Positions 1 through 11,042 are shown, counted from the first letter of the stretch. The stretch is 38,779 nucleotides of DNA from Candidatus Aenigmatarchaeota archaeon (GCA_018304635.1 JAGVVW010000050.1:1-38779), one strand, 5' to 3'. Numbers and translations: made by a program. The notes: a model not told the origin generated them from the sequence alone.

Positions 1-38
1 AATGCTCTTGCCTGTTCTCTTGTGAATAATCTTGTCAT
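1..38 (-). CDS. 5' end of a CDS running off the window (MTRLFTREQARA...)
   Basis: Minus-strand ATG at 38..36 preceded by a strong SD (GGAGGTGG); open to the window edge. Confidence 0.5.
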   Translation of the reverse strand, partial: MTRLFTREQARA

Positions 39-43
39 CCACC

Positions 44-99
44 CCACCTCCTTTCTATTCTTTTATTGTGGAGTTTCAGCAAAATACTTTACGCACCCG
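44..99 (-). repeat. Dispersed repeat, copy C (56 bp)
   Basis: Minus strand CGGGTGCGTAAAGTATTTTGCTGAAACTCCACAATAAAAGAATAGAAAGGAGGTGG; 54/56 identical to 27692..27747. Confidence 0.92.
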
Positions 100-185
100 A
101 AACAAAATTCAGAGGTTAATCGAAGTTCTCTAGTATGTTCAGCTAATTTTGGAACATTTATCAAAAGCGTTTACGGAAAATATTA

Positions 186-854
186 TCAAACACTTGCCCG
201 TTCTCTTTTCATCTCATGTATCATTGCAGACAGGCTTTCAATATTTCTTGTCAGCGTTGGCAGAAATTGTTTGAATGCTTTTTCCAGGCCGCCGACACGT
301 GCTTCCAGATCCTCAACTTTGGCATAGAGTGATTGAATATCTTCTGAATGACCAGTTTCAGTTACACTACCTGTAGGTTCTTTCTCGCTTATTTTTTTTG
401 TCATAACCATGAGACGGTGAAGATTTTTTTCAGTGTTGTCCAGCCTTGTTTCCAATTTTTCCCATTTTTCATTTACAACACCCTCAACAAGCTCTTCTAT
501 TGCAAGCTCGGGTGAAATATCCGAAGTAGGTTCTTCTTCTGTAAAGGCAAATTGTTCCTGCTCCTCCTGGGACTGAGGCTGCTCATAAACTTCATCCCAT
601 GTCGGCAAATTTGTTACTGGCTGCGGTCTGCGAATTTGAGGTTGTTGCTGCATCATTGGCAGTGATGTCTGATCTACACCATCTTTAACAGCATTAAGCA
701 TTCCTTTTTCTATTTCATCATAAGAATATCCTTCAGATTTTAACTGGCGGATAACATCTTTATCACTCATTCCCTGTTGTGTGAGCATTCTCACGCGTTC
801 CATGGGAACAGCTCCTCTCCCTCCTTCTGTCTTATTTTTCTTGCGAAAGAACAT
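186..854 (-). CDS. Hypothetical coiled-coil protein
   Basis: 222-aa ORF; charged heptad-like C-terminal half; overlaps the next minus-strand ORF. Confidence 0.75.
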   Translation of the reverse strand: MFFRKKNKTEGGRGAVPMERVRMLTQQGMSDKDVIRQLKSEGYSYDEIEKGMLNAVKDGVDQTSLPMMQQQPQIRRPQPVTNLPTWDEVYEQPQSQEEQEQFAFTEEEPTSDISPELAIEELVEGVVNEKWEKLETRLDNTEKNLHRLMVMTKKISEKEPTGSVTETGHSEDIQSLYAKVEDLEARVGGLEKAFKQFLPTLTRNIESLSAMIHEMKRERASV

Positions 855-1269
855 CTTTTTGTGACCTCCTTTTCAATTCTTTAAACCCTTCTTTTACTTC
901 CTCTTCAACTTCCCTGTCAAGAGATTCTTTTGTAACAAATTCCTGCGATATAGGATTCAATAAATCAAACATTTTCTCCAATTCTTTAATGTCACGCTTA
1001 TTTGCAAACTTTACTACCTGCTTATTTAATTTGTCGACGTCGTTTTTAAGCTTTAATAAAACTTCATTTGTATTTCTTATATAACCATCGGTTTCTACGA
1101 ATTTAAGGTCGGATTTTTTATATCTTCGGACTGATACTTCTTCAAGAGAGTCAAGCCTGGTTTCAATAGCATTTAATTGTTGTTCCAGTGTTCGAAGGCG
1201 CCGGCTTTCATTATTAGCTCTGCGAATAAGTTCCTGCAGAATAAGCTGTAATTTCTTCGGGTCAGGCAT
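832..1269 (-). CDS. Hypothetical coiled-coil protein
   Basis: 145-aa ORF, operon-like overlap with 186..854. Confidence 0.75.
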   Translation of the reverse strand: MPDPKKLQLILQELIRRANNESRRLRTLEQQLNAIETRLDSLEEVSVRRYKKSDLKFVETDGYIRNTNEVLLKLKNDVDKLNKQVVKFANKRDIKELEKMFDLLNPISQEFVTKESLDREVEEEVKEGFKELKRRSQKDVLSQEK

Positions 1270-1373
1270 ATTAAATCATTGCATAGGCTTATTTATAAAG
1301 ATGGATATTTTCATTGCTGAAATATTATAAATTGATTAACCAATATCTGATTTTATCACGGAGTATTTGATAT

Positions 1374-2297
1374 CTACCGTTTCAATTCCGAACCGCCAAT
1401 AAAGTTGTGCTGGATTTTTATCAGGTCGTGCTTTTCAAGAATACGTCCCCATTTGTGTATCATATTTTCAGAAACATTAAATTTTTTAGCAGCGTCTGAA
1501 AATTTTACCCGACCGTGGCTGTTAACCATTTCATAAAGTTCAACAAGTGGTGCATATGTTACCTTAACTTCTTCTGGTTTTTCCTGAATAGGAAATACAA
1601 TGTGATCAATTGTAGTTTCTTTTTTTACTTCAATTTCATCATTGTCTAATTTTTTTAAAAATCTTTCGAGTATAAGCAGTCCTGATGTCGGCTCTTTTTT
1701 GTATTTTCTTTTATAATCTTCATACTCTTTTTTCATAACATCCTTCTTACTCATTGTAATTGATTCCTGTTCTGCATTCACTTGTACAGGCTTTTCTTCA
1801 TCTTTCAATTTAGGAACATAGTTTTCCGGAGAAATAGGATCCTCATCGGGGATGTTTGGCGTATCTTTCTTATCTTCATCCATTAATCCAGCACCAGTTT
1901 GCTTAAAGAATTCAAAATTATCACGAACCTTTTCAACTATTCTGTCAACACCTTTTTTATAATGTACTGAAAACTTTTTTGTCTCGTTTTGTGTGCGCAA
2001 TTCCTTGTTATGAAGTATTTCTATGGCATCTGCTACATGACAGAATTTTTCATTATTTTGTTTTTCTACGGTATCCATTCGTTCATTCAGATCCTTAACT
2101 CTGGAAAACATTCGTACATCCATATCATCAAAATTCCTTTCCAGAGTTTCGATTCTATCACGAGAAACATAGCGGTAAAAATGCTTTTCAAGTATTTTTA
2201 GCCTCTTGTCATAATCAGTTGTTTTTATTTTGCTTATTTGCTTTTTCAGAGTTATTCTCTTGGTTTTACTTCTAAAGGTTTTCGGTTTTTTAGCCAT
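1374..2297 (-). CDS. Coiled-coil protein with C-terminal winged-helix-like segment
   Basis: 307-aa ORF; C-terminus VKFSDAAKKFNVSENMIHKWGRILEKHDLI resembles a wHTH. Confidence 0.7.
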   Translation of the reverse strand: MAKKPKTFRSKTKRITLKKQISKIKTTDYDKRLKILEKHFYRYVSRDRIETLERNFDDMDVRMFSRVKDLNERMDTVEKQNNEKFCHVADAIEILHNKELRTQNETKKFSVHYKKGVDRIVEKVRDNFEFFKQTGAGLMDEDKKDTPNIPDEDPISPENYVPKLKDEEKPVQVNAEQESITMSKKDVMKKEYEDYKRKYKKEPTSGLLILERFLKKLDNDEIEVKKETTIDHIVFPIQEKPEEVKVTYAPLVELYEMVNSHGRVKFSDAAKKFNVSENMIHKWGRILEKHDLIKIQHNFIGGSELKR

Positions 2298-2389
2298 ACA
2301 AATCCCTTAAGCTAATATTCTCATTATCAGTATTTATAGGTTTAGGCATACTTTTCTATAGTAACAAATGCCAGTGAGGTGATTTATTA

Positions 2390-2656
2390 ATGGGTATAAT
2401 TGCTCTTACACTTAAAATAATGCCAAATGGGCCTGATACAGATATAGCTCTTATTAAGGATCAGGTAGGAAAAAAGCTTTCTGAAAAATATGATATAAAA
2501 GATATTAGAGAATTTAATATAGGCTTTGGATTAAAATCCATTGAAATTCTATTGACATTCAGCGATAAAACCGGAAGCACTGATGAAATTGAGAATACCC
2601 TGCGAAGCATTCCGGGTGTGGCTTCAGTTGAACAGGAAGATATGACACTGCTTTAA
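2390..2656 (+). CDS. Translation elongation factor aEF-1 beta
   Basis: 88 aa; MGIIALTLKIMPNGPDTDI...GVASVEQEDMTLL matches the archaeal EF-1B family. Confidence 0.9.
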   Translation: MGIIALTLKIMPNGPDTDIALIKDQVGKKLSEKYDIKDIREFNIGFGLKSIEILLTFSDKTGSTDEIENTLRSIPGVASVEQEDMTLL

Positions 2657-2797
2657 ATATGAAATAAGGAATAGATAGATTACCTTAAGTGAAACATATC
2701 TGAATTTTTAAGATATGCGTAACCTGAAAGGTTACCAAGAATGGAAGAGGTTAACTTAAGGGGAAACCTTCGTATACTTCAAAGAGGTGTCCCCTAT

Positions 2798-3772
2798 ATG
2801 GGAGTAAATATATCGCCACTGGTGCAGCCAAATGAAATAGAAATTGAAAAGTTAGCTGGAAAAACACTTGCGGTTGATGCATTTAATTGGATATATCAGT
2901 TTATTACAACAATACGTCAGGCAGATGGCGAGCCACTTAAAGATTCTAAAGGCAACATCACATCGCATCTTTCGGGTTTGTTCTATAGAAACATGAAACT
3001 TTTAAATCAGAATATCAGGCTTATCTATGTTTTTGATGGAAAGCCACCCGAGGAAAAAAATGTTGTTCGCGAACTTAGGCGCGATGTTAGAAAAGAAGCT
3101 GAAGAAGAAAGAAAACAGGCAATAGAGCGTGGCGATTATGAAGCTGCCAGAAAATTTGCCCAGCGATCCAGTTTTATAGACAAACAAATAATCGAAGAGA
3201 GCAAAGACCTGCTTTTTCATATGGGAGTACCTGTTGTTCAGGCACCATCTGAAGGTGAAGCTGAATGTGCTCATCTATGTATAGAAAAAAAAGCATGGGC
3301 TGTTGCATCTCAGGATTTTGATTCTCTTTTATTTGGAACACCTGTTCTTATCCGAAGTCTTTCTTATTCTGGCAAACCAATTGAAATGATTGAATTGCAC
3401 AAAGTTCTGGATCAAAATCAATTAAATCATGACCAGCTTATCTCCATTGGCGTTCTTGTAGGCACTGATTATAATCCCGGCGGAATAAAAGGCATTGGTC
3501 CTAAAAAAGCCCTGAAATTAATAAAGCAAAAACCATTTAAGGAAATCCTGAAAGAAGTTCAATGGGATTTTGACGTGGATGCAAAACATATTTTTGAAAT
3601 GTTTAAGCACCCAAATGTTGGAGATGCGGAAATAAAATTCAGCGGACCTGATATTGAAAAAATAAAAAACCTGCTTTGCAGTAAGCATGATTTCTCAGAA
3701 GAGCGCATTGACAATGCATTTGGCAGAGCTGAAAAAGCAGGGCAGAAATCATTGAGCAGATTTTTCGGATAA
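2798..3772 (+). CDS. fen: Flap endonuclease 1
   Basis: MGVNISPLV..., FDGKPPEEK, EGEAECAH, GTDYNPGGIKGIGPKKAL, C-terminal QKSLSRFFG (PIP-box-like). Start at 2798 preferred over 2741 because of aagaggtg upstream. Confidence 0.95.
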   Translation: MGVNISPLVQPNEIEIEKLAGKTLAVDAFNWIYQFITTIRQADGEPLKDSKGNITSHLSGLFYRNMKLLNQNIRLIYVFDGKPPEEKNVVRELRRDVRKEAEEERKQAIERGDYEAARKFAQRSSFIDKQIIEESKDLLFHMGVPVVQAPSEGEAECAHLCIEKKAWAVASQDFDSLLFGTPVLIRSLSYSGKPIEMIELHKVLDQNQLNHDQLISIGVLVGTDYNPGGIKGIGPKKALKLIKQKPFKEILKEVQWDFDVDAKHIFEMFKHPNVGDAEIKFSGPDIEKIKNLLCSKHDFSEERIDNAFGRAEKAGQKSLSRFFG

Positions 3773-3773
3773 G

Positions 3774-4142
3774 TCACGGAGCTTCACTATAGCCGCAGCA
3801 ATAGGTTTGGCATCGTTTGCCAAGTTCCAGCATATTGTTATCAAAATCGCCACTATTCAGAACATTTATACACGCATCCCTCAAGTCTACATCTTCATCA
3901 CCATCAGCATCTTTATCATATCCATTAATTTTTATATCGGGTATTATTATATTCGGATTTGGATTACTTTTACACCCCAGTGCCCGCCACTTTGCACATC
4001 CGATGTTCAATGCATCAGTGTCTGATATTGTTCCTTTGCTCATGCCAAACCCGCCAAGAAAAAACGCACTAATAGATAAAAGAACTGCAACAGCTATGAC
4101 TATGATAACAACCATATTCACCGGCAGGGAAAGCGCTTTCAT
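3774..4142 (-). CDS. Small secreted/pilin-like protein with N-terminal TM segment
   Basis: MKALSLPVNMVVIIVIAVAVLLSISAFFLGG; Cys-containing extracellular part. Confidence 0.6.
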   Translation of the reverse strand: MKALSLPVNMVVIIVIAVAVLLSISAFFLGGFGMSKGTISDTDALNIGCAKWRALGCKSNPNPNIIIPDIKINGYDKDADGDEDVDLRDACINVLNSGDFDNNMLELGKRCQTYCCGYSEAP

Positions 4143-4196
4143 GATTAATAGTAGTATGGCATTGTTTAAAAGAATTTTTCTTTTTTAGTTCAGGTT

Positions 4197-4262
4197 TTTT
4201 CTTTTTCCGTTAACCCTTTTTCTTTTTTTAGTGGTTTTGTGGTAAAAAAGAAAAAGGGTTAA
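4197..4262 (-). other. Intron-like hairpin element outside any tRNA
   Basis: Minus strand TTAACCCTTTTTCTTTTTT...AAAAAAGAAAAAGGGTTAACGGAAAAAGAAAA, same layout as the tRNA-Leu intron core. Confidence 0.55.
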
Positions 4263-4325
4263 AGTATTAAAACCACCCCAAACAAGAATATTATATATAG
4301 AAATTAAATACGGAGGTTAAAATTA

Positions 4326-4859
4326 ATGGCAGACCCATTTGCAGCACTCATACAAACTGTTGAAACATTCGGAATTTACAGTTTCTTGCTGCCTTGGTTG
4401 CTTGTATTTGCTATAATATACGGTCTTCTGGTAAAAGTAAAGCCTTTTGGTACTGAAGCTATAGGCACCAGAATAAGCGGGATCGTGGCTTTTGTAATAG
4501 CACTTCTTGTTACTATTGCCGCAGGCCCTGAAATTTCAGCATTTGTGGCAAATATATTCGGTGGTGCTTCAATCTTCATTGCAGGAATTCTGGTTGTAAT
4601 ATTGTTCCTTGCGATGGCAGGATATGATTATAGCAAATTAGGCGAGAATAAATATCTGTTAGCATTCCTTATTATTGTCGCAATCCTTTTATTCATTGCA
4701 TCTGGCGGACTTGGTGCAGGATGGATTGGCTTATCATTAGGAAGCCAAACAGTGGCACTGATATTCGTGCTGATAATTATTCTGGCAGCTGTATGGTTTG
4801 TAACGCGTCCTGAAGCGAAAGCAGAAGCAACTGGTGGCAAACCGAAAGAAGGTGGATAA
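4326..4859 (+). CDS. Multi-TM membrane protein (paralogue 1)
   Basis: 177 aa hydrophobic; GIYSFLLPWLLVFAIIYGLLVKVKPFG. Confidence 0.75.
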   Translation: MADPFAALIQTVETFGIYSFLLPWLLVFAIIYGLLVKVKPFGTEAIGTRISGIVAFVIALLVTIAAGPEISAFVANIFGGASIFIAGILVVILFLAMAGYDYSKLGENKYLLAFLIIVAILLFIASGGLGAGWIGLSLGSQTVALIFVLIIILAAVWFVTRPEAKAEATGGKPKEGG

Positions 4860-4967
4860 GAAACTGTTTTGGGGACTTTTTTATTAATCCCTTAAAATTT
4901 TTTTCAATATAATGACTTTATGTATGAATGCAGATAGTTGTAGATATGGAATTCCTGAATATCCTGT

Positions 4968-5453
4968 TTGAGTGGTACTATGAATCCATTTGAAATATTT
5001 ATACAGAACATGCATCGTCTTGGATTTTTTGGCTTTGTGCTTCCATGGCTCCTTACTTTTGCTGTTGTTTATGGCCTCTTGGCTAAAACCAAAGTTCTTG
5101 GTGAAGATTTAAAAGTTGTTGGCGTTACTGCGATGGTTATCGCATTCTTTGTTACAGGCTTTGGCGGCGTTGCTTTTGGACTTCTGCTTTCCAGCATGTT
5201 TGGCATGGCAATTATAATACTCGCTACGATTATAATTATTGTTCTATTTGCAGCAATGACAGGCTTTGATATGTCTGCATTTACAGATCATAAAGGAATT
5301 TTAGCTGTACTAATAGGTATCGGTATTCTGATATTCTTCACAGTCGGCGCTGCATCTGTCCTGAAAATAAATATAAGCGGTGAAGTGGCATCAATAATTT
5401 TTGTTCTGATTTTAATGGCTGTTGCTGTTTATTTTATTGCAGGGAAGAAATAG
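4968..5453 (+). CDS. Multi-TM membrane protein (paralogue 2)
   Basis: 161 aa; GFFGFVLPWLLTFAVVYGLLAKTKVLG aligns with the preceding ORF. Confidence 0.75.
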   Translation: MSGTMNPFEIFIQNMHRLGFFGFVLPWLLTFAVVYGLLAKTKVLGEDLKVVGVTAMVIAFFVTGFGGVAFGLLLSSMFGMAIIILATIIIIVLFAAMTGFDMSAFTDHKGILAVLIGIGILIFFTVGAASVLKINISGEVASIIFVLILMAVAVYFIAGKK

Positions 5454-5651
5454 GTTTGGATTTTTTCAATAATCTCTGACAAAAACATAGTTCCTACTCA
5501 TTCAATTCTTTTCAATCCGATAATTCCGTTTTTTTTCTTTTAGTACAGGTTTTCTTTTTTTTGAAAAATATCAAAGCAAAAAATAAAAAGTGTCTTTAAA
5601 TAGTTTTGCATATCTTAATAGAACTTGGGAATTTTTATGAGGTGATGAAAA

Positions 5652-5909
5652 ATGAACAGGTTCATGAAATATCTTTTAATCGGAGCAGGCACTGCTGTAA
5701 TAAGTTATGCGGGTTTGAAGCCGGAATATGAATCTACTAAAAGAAACGATGAAAATACAGCTGATATTGGTTATCATCGCCGCGGGCATGGCCCGACACC
5801 ACCTACAAACTGGAGAGAACTAAGAAACGAAAGAGAAAAATATATATTAAGACGACAGTTAGAAAAAGACAACAACGATCATTTCTACCATCCAGAACTG
5901 ACACAATAG
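5652..5909 (+). CDS. Hypothetical protein with N-terminal hydrophobic segment
   Basis: 85 aa, preceded by gaggtgatgaaa SD. Confidence 0.5.
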   Translation: MNRFMKYLLIGAGTAVISYAGLKPEYESTKRNDENTADIGYHRRGHGPTPPTNWRELRNEREKYILRRQLEKDNNDHFYHPELTQ

Positions 5910-5999
5910 AAGATCATATGAGCCAGACGCTTGCGAAGTATCACGGAATAGATGCAGACTCATAGAGTTCAACAACATTATTCTCCAAAAAGGGTTGTG

Positions 6000-6782
6000 T
6001 TATACCATCATTCCCAAACTAAAGAAGTTGCGCAGTCCAGGCCCGGCACCTAAAACAATTACAGCTAGTTTAAGAAATGTATTCCATTCTTCATTTTTAA
6101 CATCTTTATCAATGATATAAAGTGCCAATAAAACAATTGGAATCTTCAGCAGATACATTGACCACGGACCAAGTACACCAATGACAAAACCCGAAACAAC
6201 ATGCTGCTCAATATATGGAAAAAAGGCAATTGCAATGAAGGTACTGGTTGCGTCAAAGATATGGACACCAAGAGCTGTAAAATTCAAATTTGTGAGCAGT
6301 TGATTGAATTTTTTATTATATTTTCTTAACATAAAAAACCCGATCATCCACGCAGCTGATATTCCAATAATCAAGGCCATACCAACAGGATTTACAATTT
6401 TCACAAAAGCCAGCGAAAATACCAGAATACCTGTGCCTATTAACAGCCACGACTTATAATATTTTTCCTTAAATAACAGCCTTGATACTATTAAACTTAC
6501 GAATGTTATTGCTATGATAATAAAATAAATGAATGGTGTTTTGAAGAAAATACTATCCAAAACGCGAGCATCCTGTAGCGATCGCCACAATCCACCGATT
6601 ATGATGTATGGTGCGATTCCAATGCAAAATTTTTCATCTATTTTAATTTTGATTCTCCGTATTGCTTTGTAAAGCAAAAATATGACACCAACTGCAATGA
6701 GTGCATAAACTATGGTATTTACAGGATTGTATCCTGTGCCATAAATCAACGGATTAATAAAATAATCTTCGAGAAAAGGCAT
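6000..6782 (-). CDS. DUF63-family membrane protein
   Basis: MPFLEDYFINPLIYGTGYNPVNTIVYALI; multi-TM; start at 6782 avoids overlap with the divergent gene. Confidence 0.8.
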   Translation of the reverse strand: MPFLEDYFINPLIYGTGYNPVNTIVYALIAVGVIFLLYKAIRRIKIKIDEKFCIGIAPYIIIGGLWRSLQDARVLDSIFFKTPFIYFIIIAITFVSLIVSRLLFKEKYYKSWLLIGTGILVFSLAFVKIVNPVGMALIIGISAAWMIGFFMLRKYNKKFNQLLTNLNFTALGVHIFDATSTFIAIAFFPYIEQHVVSGFVIGVLGPWSMYLLKIPIVLLALYIIDKDVKNEEWNTFLKLAVIVLGAGPGLRNFFSLGMMV

Positions 6783-6896
6783 GATATATATATAATTGCA
6801 TAGTTTATATTTCTGAAAAAGAATAGATAAATTCCAGAAAACATGATACGTGTGCTTTTTCGCAAATTTAATAAATACGGCTTCCATACTTTATTC

Positions 6897-8831
6897 ATGC
6901 CAAGAATTCCGTCATGGCAGTACCGTGTTTACAAAGAAGAAGAAACATGGTCATCTACTGCTAGAACGATTTATGAAAAATTAGCCCGCGGTGCCGGGAG
7001 AATTCTCAATATAGAACCTGATGAGCATACAAGCAAAACACTGAAAGATGCCATAGAGTTCAGCCATATGAAAATTTCTCCGGGAGATGTTACATCTCTT
7101 ACTCTTCTCACTATATTCAGCATACTGATTCCTACAATGGTTCTTATTTTATTAAATCTGTGGTTTGGGTTGCCGGGCCTTGAAATTGGAAACGGTGTGT
7201 TGATAATCGGCTTGTCAATACCATTTGCATTGTTTATTTATTTTTATCCTCTTTATCAGAAGCGCCGCTATGAAATGAAAGCTGGTTCTGATATAATCAA
7301 TACAATACTTTACATGTCAATATATATGCGCAATGTACCGAACATAGAAAATGCTGTTGAATTTGCATCCAAAAATGTAACAGGCCCGATGATGTATGAG
7401 CTGAGAAAACTAATGTGGGACGTGCAAACAGGAACTTATACAAATATATACGAGGCTTTAACAACTTTTGCAGGAAAATGGAAAAACAACCGCGAATTCA
7501 TAGAAGCTATTGAGTTAATGCAGGCAAGCCTTCAGCAAACAGGACAGAAAAGAATGGACATGATTGACGAAGCTGTAAATGTTATATTAGACGGCTCAAG
7601 GGAAAATGCAAAACATTATGTTGAAAAATTGAGAATGCCTATAATGGTAATTCATGCAATGGGTATAATTCTACCTGTGATGGGACTTGTTATGTTTCCT
7701 ATAGTTTCTGTTTTTCTGGGTACAGATCCTGTATTTTTATTCGTGGCTTATGATGTTTTACTACCGATAGCCTTATTCTTTATAATTCAGGAAGTTATGA
7801 AGCTGCGGCCTGCAACTTTCAGCCAGATAAATATTGAAAACAGCCCCGATATTCCTCCAAAAGGGAAATATCCTGTTATCATAGGAGGAAAAAAATATAT
7901 GATCCCGCTGAAATATGTCGCTATTACTATAACAATAATAATATCCGGAATTGGCATGATGCTTCCTCGTGATATATACAGTGCTTTAATAATTCTAGCA
8001 GGATTGTCAATTGGTCCGGGAATATATTTCATTCTCTCATCTGCTCCCCGACTTGATATACGGCAAAAAGTCAGAAATATAGAACTGGAATTCACAGAAG
8101 CTCTTTTTCAGCTTGGCAACAGAATAAGCACTGGCGCACCAATTGAGATTGCACTGGAAGGCTCTATGCGACGCATAAGAAACTTAAAAATAAGAAGCCT
8201 TTTCCAGAGAGCACTTGAAAATATGAGAAATTTCGGAATGACATTTCAGACAGCATTTTTAGATGAAAAACGCGGTGCTGTAATTTTCTATCCATCTGAA
8301 TTAGTCCGTTCAATTATGAAAATTGTTTCAGAATCCGGAAAAAAGGGCGTAAACTCAGCATCAATCGCAATGATGAGCATTTCCAGATATCTGAAAGGCC
8401 TTCACCAGACGCAGGAAGAAGTTGATGAAAAATTAGGAGAAGTTATAAGCTCACTGCAATTTCAAGCCTATTTCCTATCTCCAATGATAAGCGGAATAAT
8501 TTCAACTCTTGCTATAATTATTATTGAAATTCTGAGTATGATATCAGCCAAGCTAACAAGTCTTGGCGGAATGGGAAGTATGGGATTTCTATCCAGCTTT
8601 TCAAATCTGAGAATAAGTGAGTTTGAATTTGTTTTGATAGTTGGCATATATCTAATAGAAACCAGCTTAATACTCGCCAGATTTTTGAACTGGATTGAAA
8701 ACGGAGATGACCCAATAGGATTTCAGTACAGGGCTGGTGCGATCCTGCTGGTAGGGTTTTTTGTCTTTGTAATAACACTGCTTATAACACTTGCACTTTT
8801 TGAGCCAATGATAAAGAGCACGGTACTATAG
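6897..8831 (+). CDS. Type II/IV secretion system F family protein (TadC/FlaJ-like, two T2SSF domains)
   Basis: Two repeats of ALxxF...GxxxxxAL plus TM pairs; start MPRIPSWQY preferred. Confidence 0.8.
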   Translation: MPRIPSWQYRVYKEEETWSSTARTIYEKLARGAGRILNIEPDEHTSKTLKDAIEFSHMKISPGDVTSLTLLTIFSILIPTMVLILLNLWFGLPGLEIGNGVLIIGLSIPFALFIYFYPLYQKRRYEMKAGSDIINTILYMSIYMRNVPNIENAVEFASKNVTGPMMYELRKLMWDVQTGTYTNIYEALTTFAGKWKNNREFIEAIELMQASLQQTGQKRMDMIDEAVNVILDGSRENAKHYVEKLRMPIMVIHAMGIILPVMGLVMFPIVSVFLGTDPVFLFVAYDVLLPIALFFIIQEVMKLRPATFSQINIENSPDIPPKGKYPVIIGGKKYMIPLKYVAITITIIISGIGMMLPRDIYSALIILAGLSIGPGIYFILSSAPRLDIRQKVRNIELEFTEALFQLGNRISTGAPIEIALEGSMRRIRNLKIRSLFQRALENMRNFGMTFQTAFLDEKRGAVIFYPSELVRSIMKIVSESGKKGVNSASIAMMSISRYLKGLHQTQEEVDEKLGEVISSLQFQAYFLSPMISGIISTLAIIIIEILSMISAKLTSLGGMGSMGFLSSFSNLRISEFEFVLIVGIYLIETSLILARFLNWIENGDDPIGFQYRAGAILLVGFFVFVITLLITLALFEPMIKSTVL

Positions 8832-8864
8832 TTTAACGCTTAAGCATCTTCGCCTGTTTTATAT

Positions 8865-11042
8865 TTATTTTGCTTTATATCTTTTCATCAGCAAAGAATT
8901 TGAAATAACACTGACAGATGAAAATGCCATTGCCAATGAAGCAATTATAGGGCTTAGCAGAAATCCTGTGAATGGATACAAAACTCCAGCTGCAACAGGA
9001 ATTGAAACTGCATTATAAAAAAATGACCAGAAAAGATTTTGTTTGATTTTTTTCATGGTATAATTGCTTAGATCTATGGATGTTACAACATCGCGCAGGT
9101 CATTCTTTACAAGAATAATCTGGCCTGTTTCCAGGGCAATATCAGTTCCAGCTCCGATTGCAATTCCAATATCTGCTCTTGCAAGTGCAGGAGCATCGTT
9201 GATGCCATCGCCAACCATTGCAACAACTTTTCCCTGTTTCTGTAAATCTGATATAACCTTTTCTTTGTGATCAGGGCGTACGCCAGCTATAACTTTGTCG
9301 ATGTCCAGCTTTTTTGCTATTGCCAGTGCTGTTCGCTCATTATCGCCGGTTAACATTATAACTTCTTTATTCATTTTATGCAATAATCGGATAGCTTCTT
9401 CTGAAAATTCTTTTATTGTATCTGCAGCAGCTATCAGGCCTGCAGGTTTTTTATTCACTGCAAGAATCATTACTGTTTTTCCCTGATTTTCAAGATCTGT
9501 TATATTTTTCTCAAACCCTGATGTTTTTATTTTATATTTTTTCATTAAGTTTCTGTTTCCAAATAATATTTTTTTGGCCTGATAATCAGCAACAACGCCA
9601 TAGCCGGGCATTGCCTGAAATCCGGAAGGTTCTGGAATTTTTATTTTTTCTTTTTTTGCTGCGCTCAAAACAGCATCTGCAAGCGGATGCTCCGAGCCTT
9701 TTTCAACCATTGCAGCATATTTCAGAATCTCTTTTTCTGATATTTCATCAAGTTTTATAATATCGGTTACGCTCGGCTCACCTTTTGTCAGTGTTCCTGT
9801 CTTGTCAAAAACTATAGTTGTTATCTTATGAGCATTTTCGAGAGCTTCAGCACCTTTGATTAATATTCCGTTTTCAGCTCCTTTCCCTGTTCCTACCATT
9901 ATTGCGGTTGGCGTTGCAAGACCAAGAGCACAGGGGCATGCAATTATTAATACAGCAACGGAGATTATAAGAGAGAAAACAAAACTTTGTCCAATAACAA
10001 AATACCAGATTAAAAACGATGCGATTGCTATTAAAATTACTGCCGGAACAAAATAACTGCTTATTTTGTCAGCTAATCTCTGTATTGGTGCTTTGCTTGT
10101 TTGGGCATCCTCAACTAATTTTATTATCTGATTGAGCGTAGTATCTTTTCCGATTTTAGATGCCCTGAATTTAAATGAACCGTGCTTATTGACTGTAGCA
10201 CCTATTACTACATCTCCTTTTTTCTTTTCTACGGGAATGCTTTCACCAGTAATCATGGATTCATCAACTGATGAAAATCCGTCAACAATAATTCCATCAA
10301 CAGGTATTTTTTGCCCCGGCTTTATCAGAATAATATCTCCAACATTCACTTTTTCTATCGGGATCTCAATTTCTTTTTTATTTCTTATTACAATAGCTGT
10401 TTTTGGCTGGAGTCCCATCAATTTTTTAATTGATTCAGAGGCTTTGCCCTTTGTTAACATTTCCATCCATTTTCCAAGTATGATGAATGTTATGATTATA
10501 GCAGTTATCTCAAAGTAAACCCCACTTCCCAGAATATCTGAAAAAATTACTGCAAACAAGCTGTAAAAATAGGCAGCTGAAGTACCTACTGCTATGAGTG
10601 TATCCATGCTGGCTGTTTTTGCTTTAAGAGATGAATATGTACCTTTGTAAAACCTGTATCCAACAATAAACTGAACTGGTGTTGTCAGAACCAGAAGTAT
10701 GTAGTTTTTATACGGAACATCGATTCCTAGCCATTCAAATGGCATTGCGATTATAAAAATCGGCAGGGTTAGTATCAGGGAAAACAGAAACAGGTTTCTC
10801 AGTGTCCTGATTTCTTCCTGTTTATCTGTATCTGACTCAGATACTTTATATCCCAATTCTTCAATAACCTGTTTTATCCGGTATTCATTAACCATCTTTT
10901 CATCAAAATTTACAGTTGCCTTTTCTGTTGCAAAATTAACACTAACGTCTGTAATGCCGCCTAATTTTTTAATCGCTGATTCTATTTTTTGTGCACAGGA
11001 TGCACAATGCATGTCTGAAATTGATATTGATATTTTCTTCAT
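8865..11042 (-). CDS. copA: Heavy-metal (copper-type) P1B-ATPase
   Basis: N-terminal HMA MHCASC, CPC in [37 protein letters not shown]. Confidence 0.93.
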   Translation of the reverse strand: MKKISISISDMHCASCAQKIESAIKKLGGITDVSVNFATEKATVNFDEKMVNEYRIKQVIEELGYKVSESDTDKQEEIRTLRNLFLFSLILTLPIFIIAMPFEWLGIDVPYKNYILLVLTTPVQFIVGYRFYKGTYSSLKAKTASMDTLIAVGTSAAYFYSLFAVIFSDILGSGVYFEITAIIITFIILGKWMEMLTKGKASESIKKLMGLQPKTAIVIRNKKEIEIPIEKVNVGDIILIKPGQKIPVDGIIVDGFSSVDESMITGESIPVEKKKGDVVIGATVNKHGSFKFRASKIGKDTTLNQIIKLVEDAQTSKAPIQRLADKISSYFVPAVILIAIASFLIWYFVIGQSFVFSLIISVAVLIIACPCALGLATPTAIMVGTGKGAENGILIKGAEALENAHKITTIVFDKTGTLTKGEPSVTDIIKLDEISEKEILKYAAMVEKGSEHPLADAVLSAAKKEKIKIPEPSGFQAMPGYGVVADYQAKKILFGNRNLMKKYKIKTSGFEKNITDLENQGKTVMILAVNKKPAGLIAAADTIKEFSEEAIRLLHKMNKEVIMLTGDNERTALAIAKKLDIDKVIAGVRPDHKEKVISDLQKQGKVVAMVGDGINDAPALARADIGIAIGAGTDIALETGQIILVKNDLRDVVTSIDLSNYTMKKIKQNLFWSFFYNAVSIPVAAGVLYPFTGFLLSPIIASLAMAFSSVSVISNSLLMKRYKAK

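Noticed and set aside
22-327. ORF 22..327 (+)
   Set aside because: Antisense to a repeat copy and the 222-aa gene; no SD
3002-3274. Antisense ORFs inside fen (and likewise inside copA, deoA, lipoprotein, truD)
   Set aside because: Lie opposite strongly supported genes, low-complexity translations, no SD
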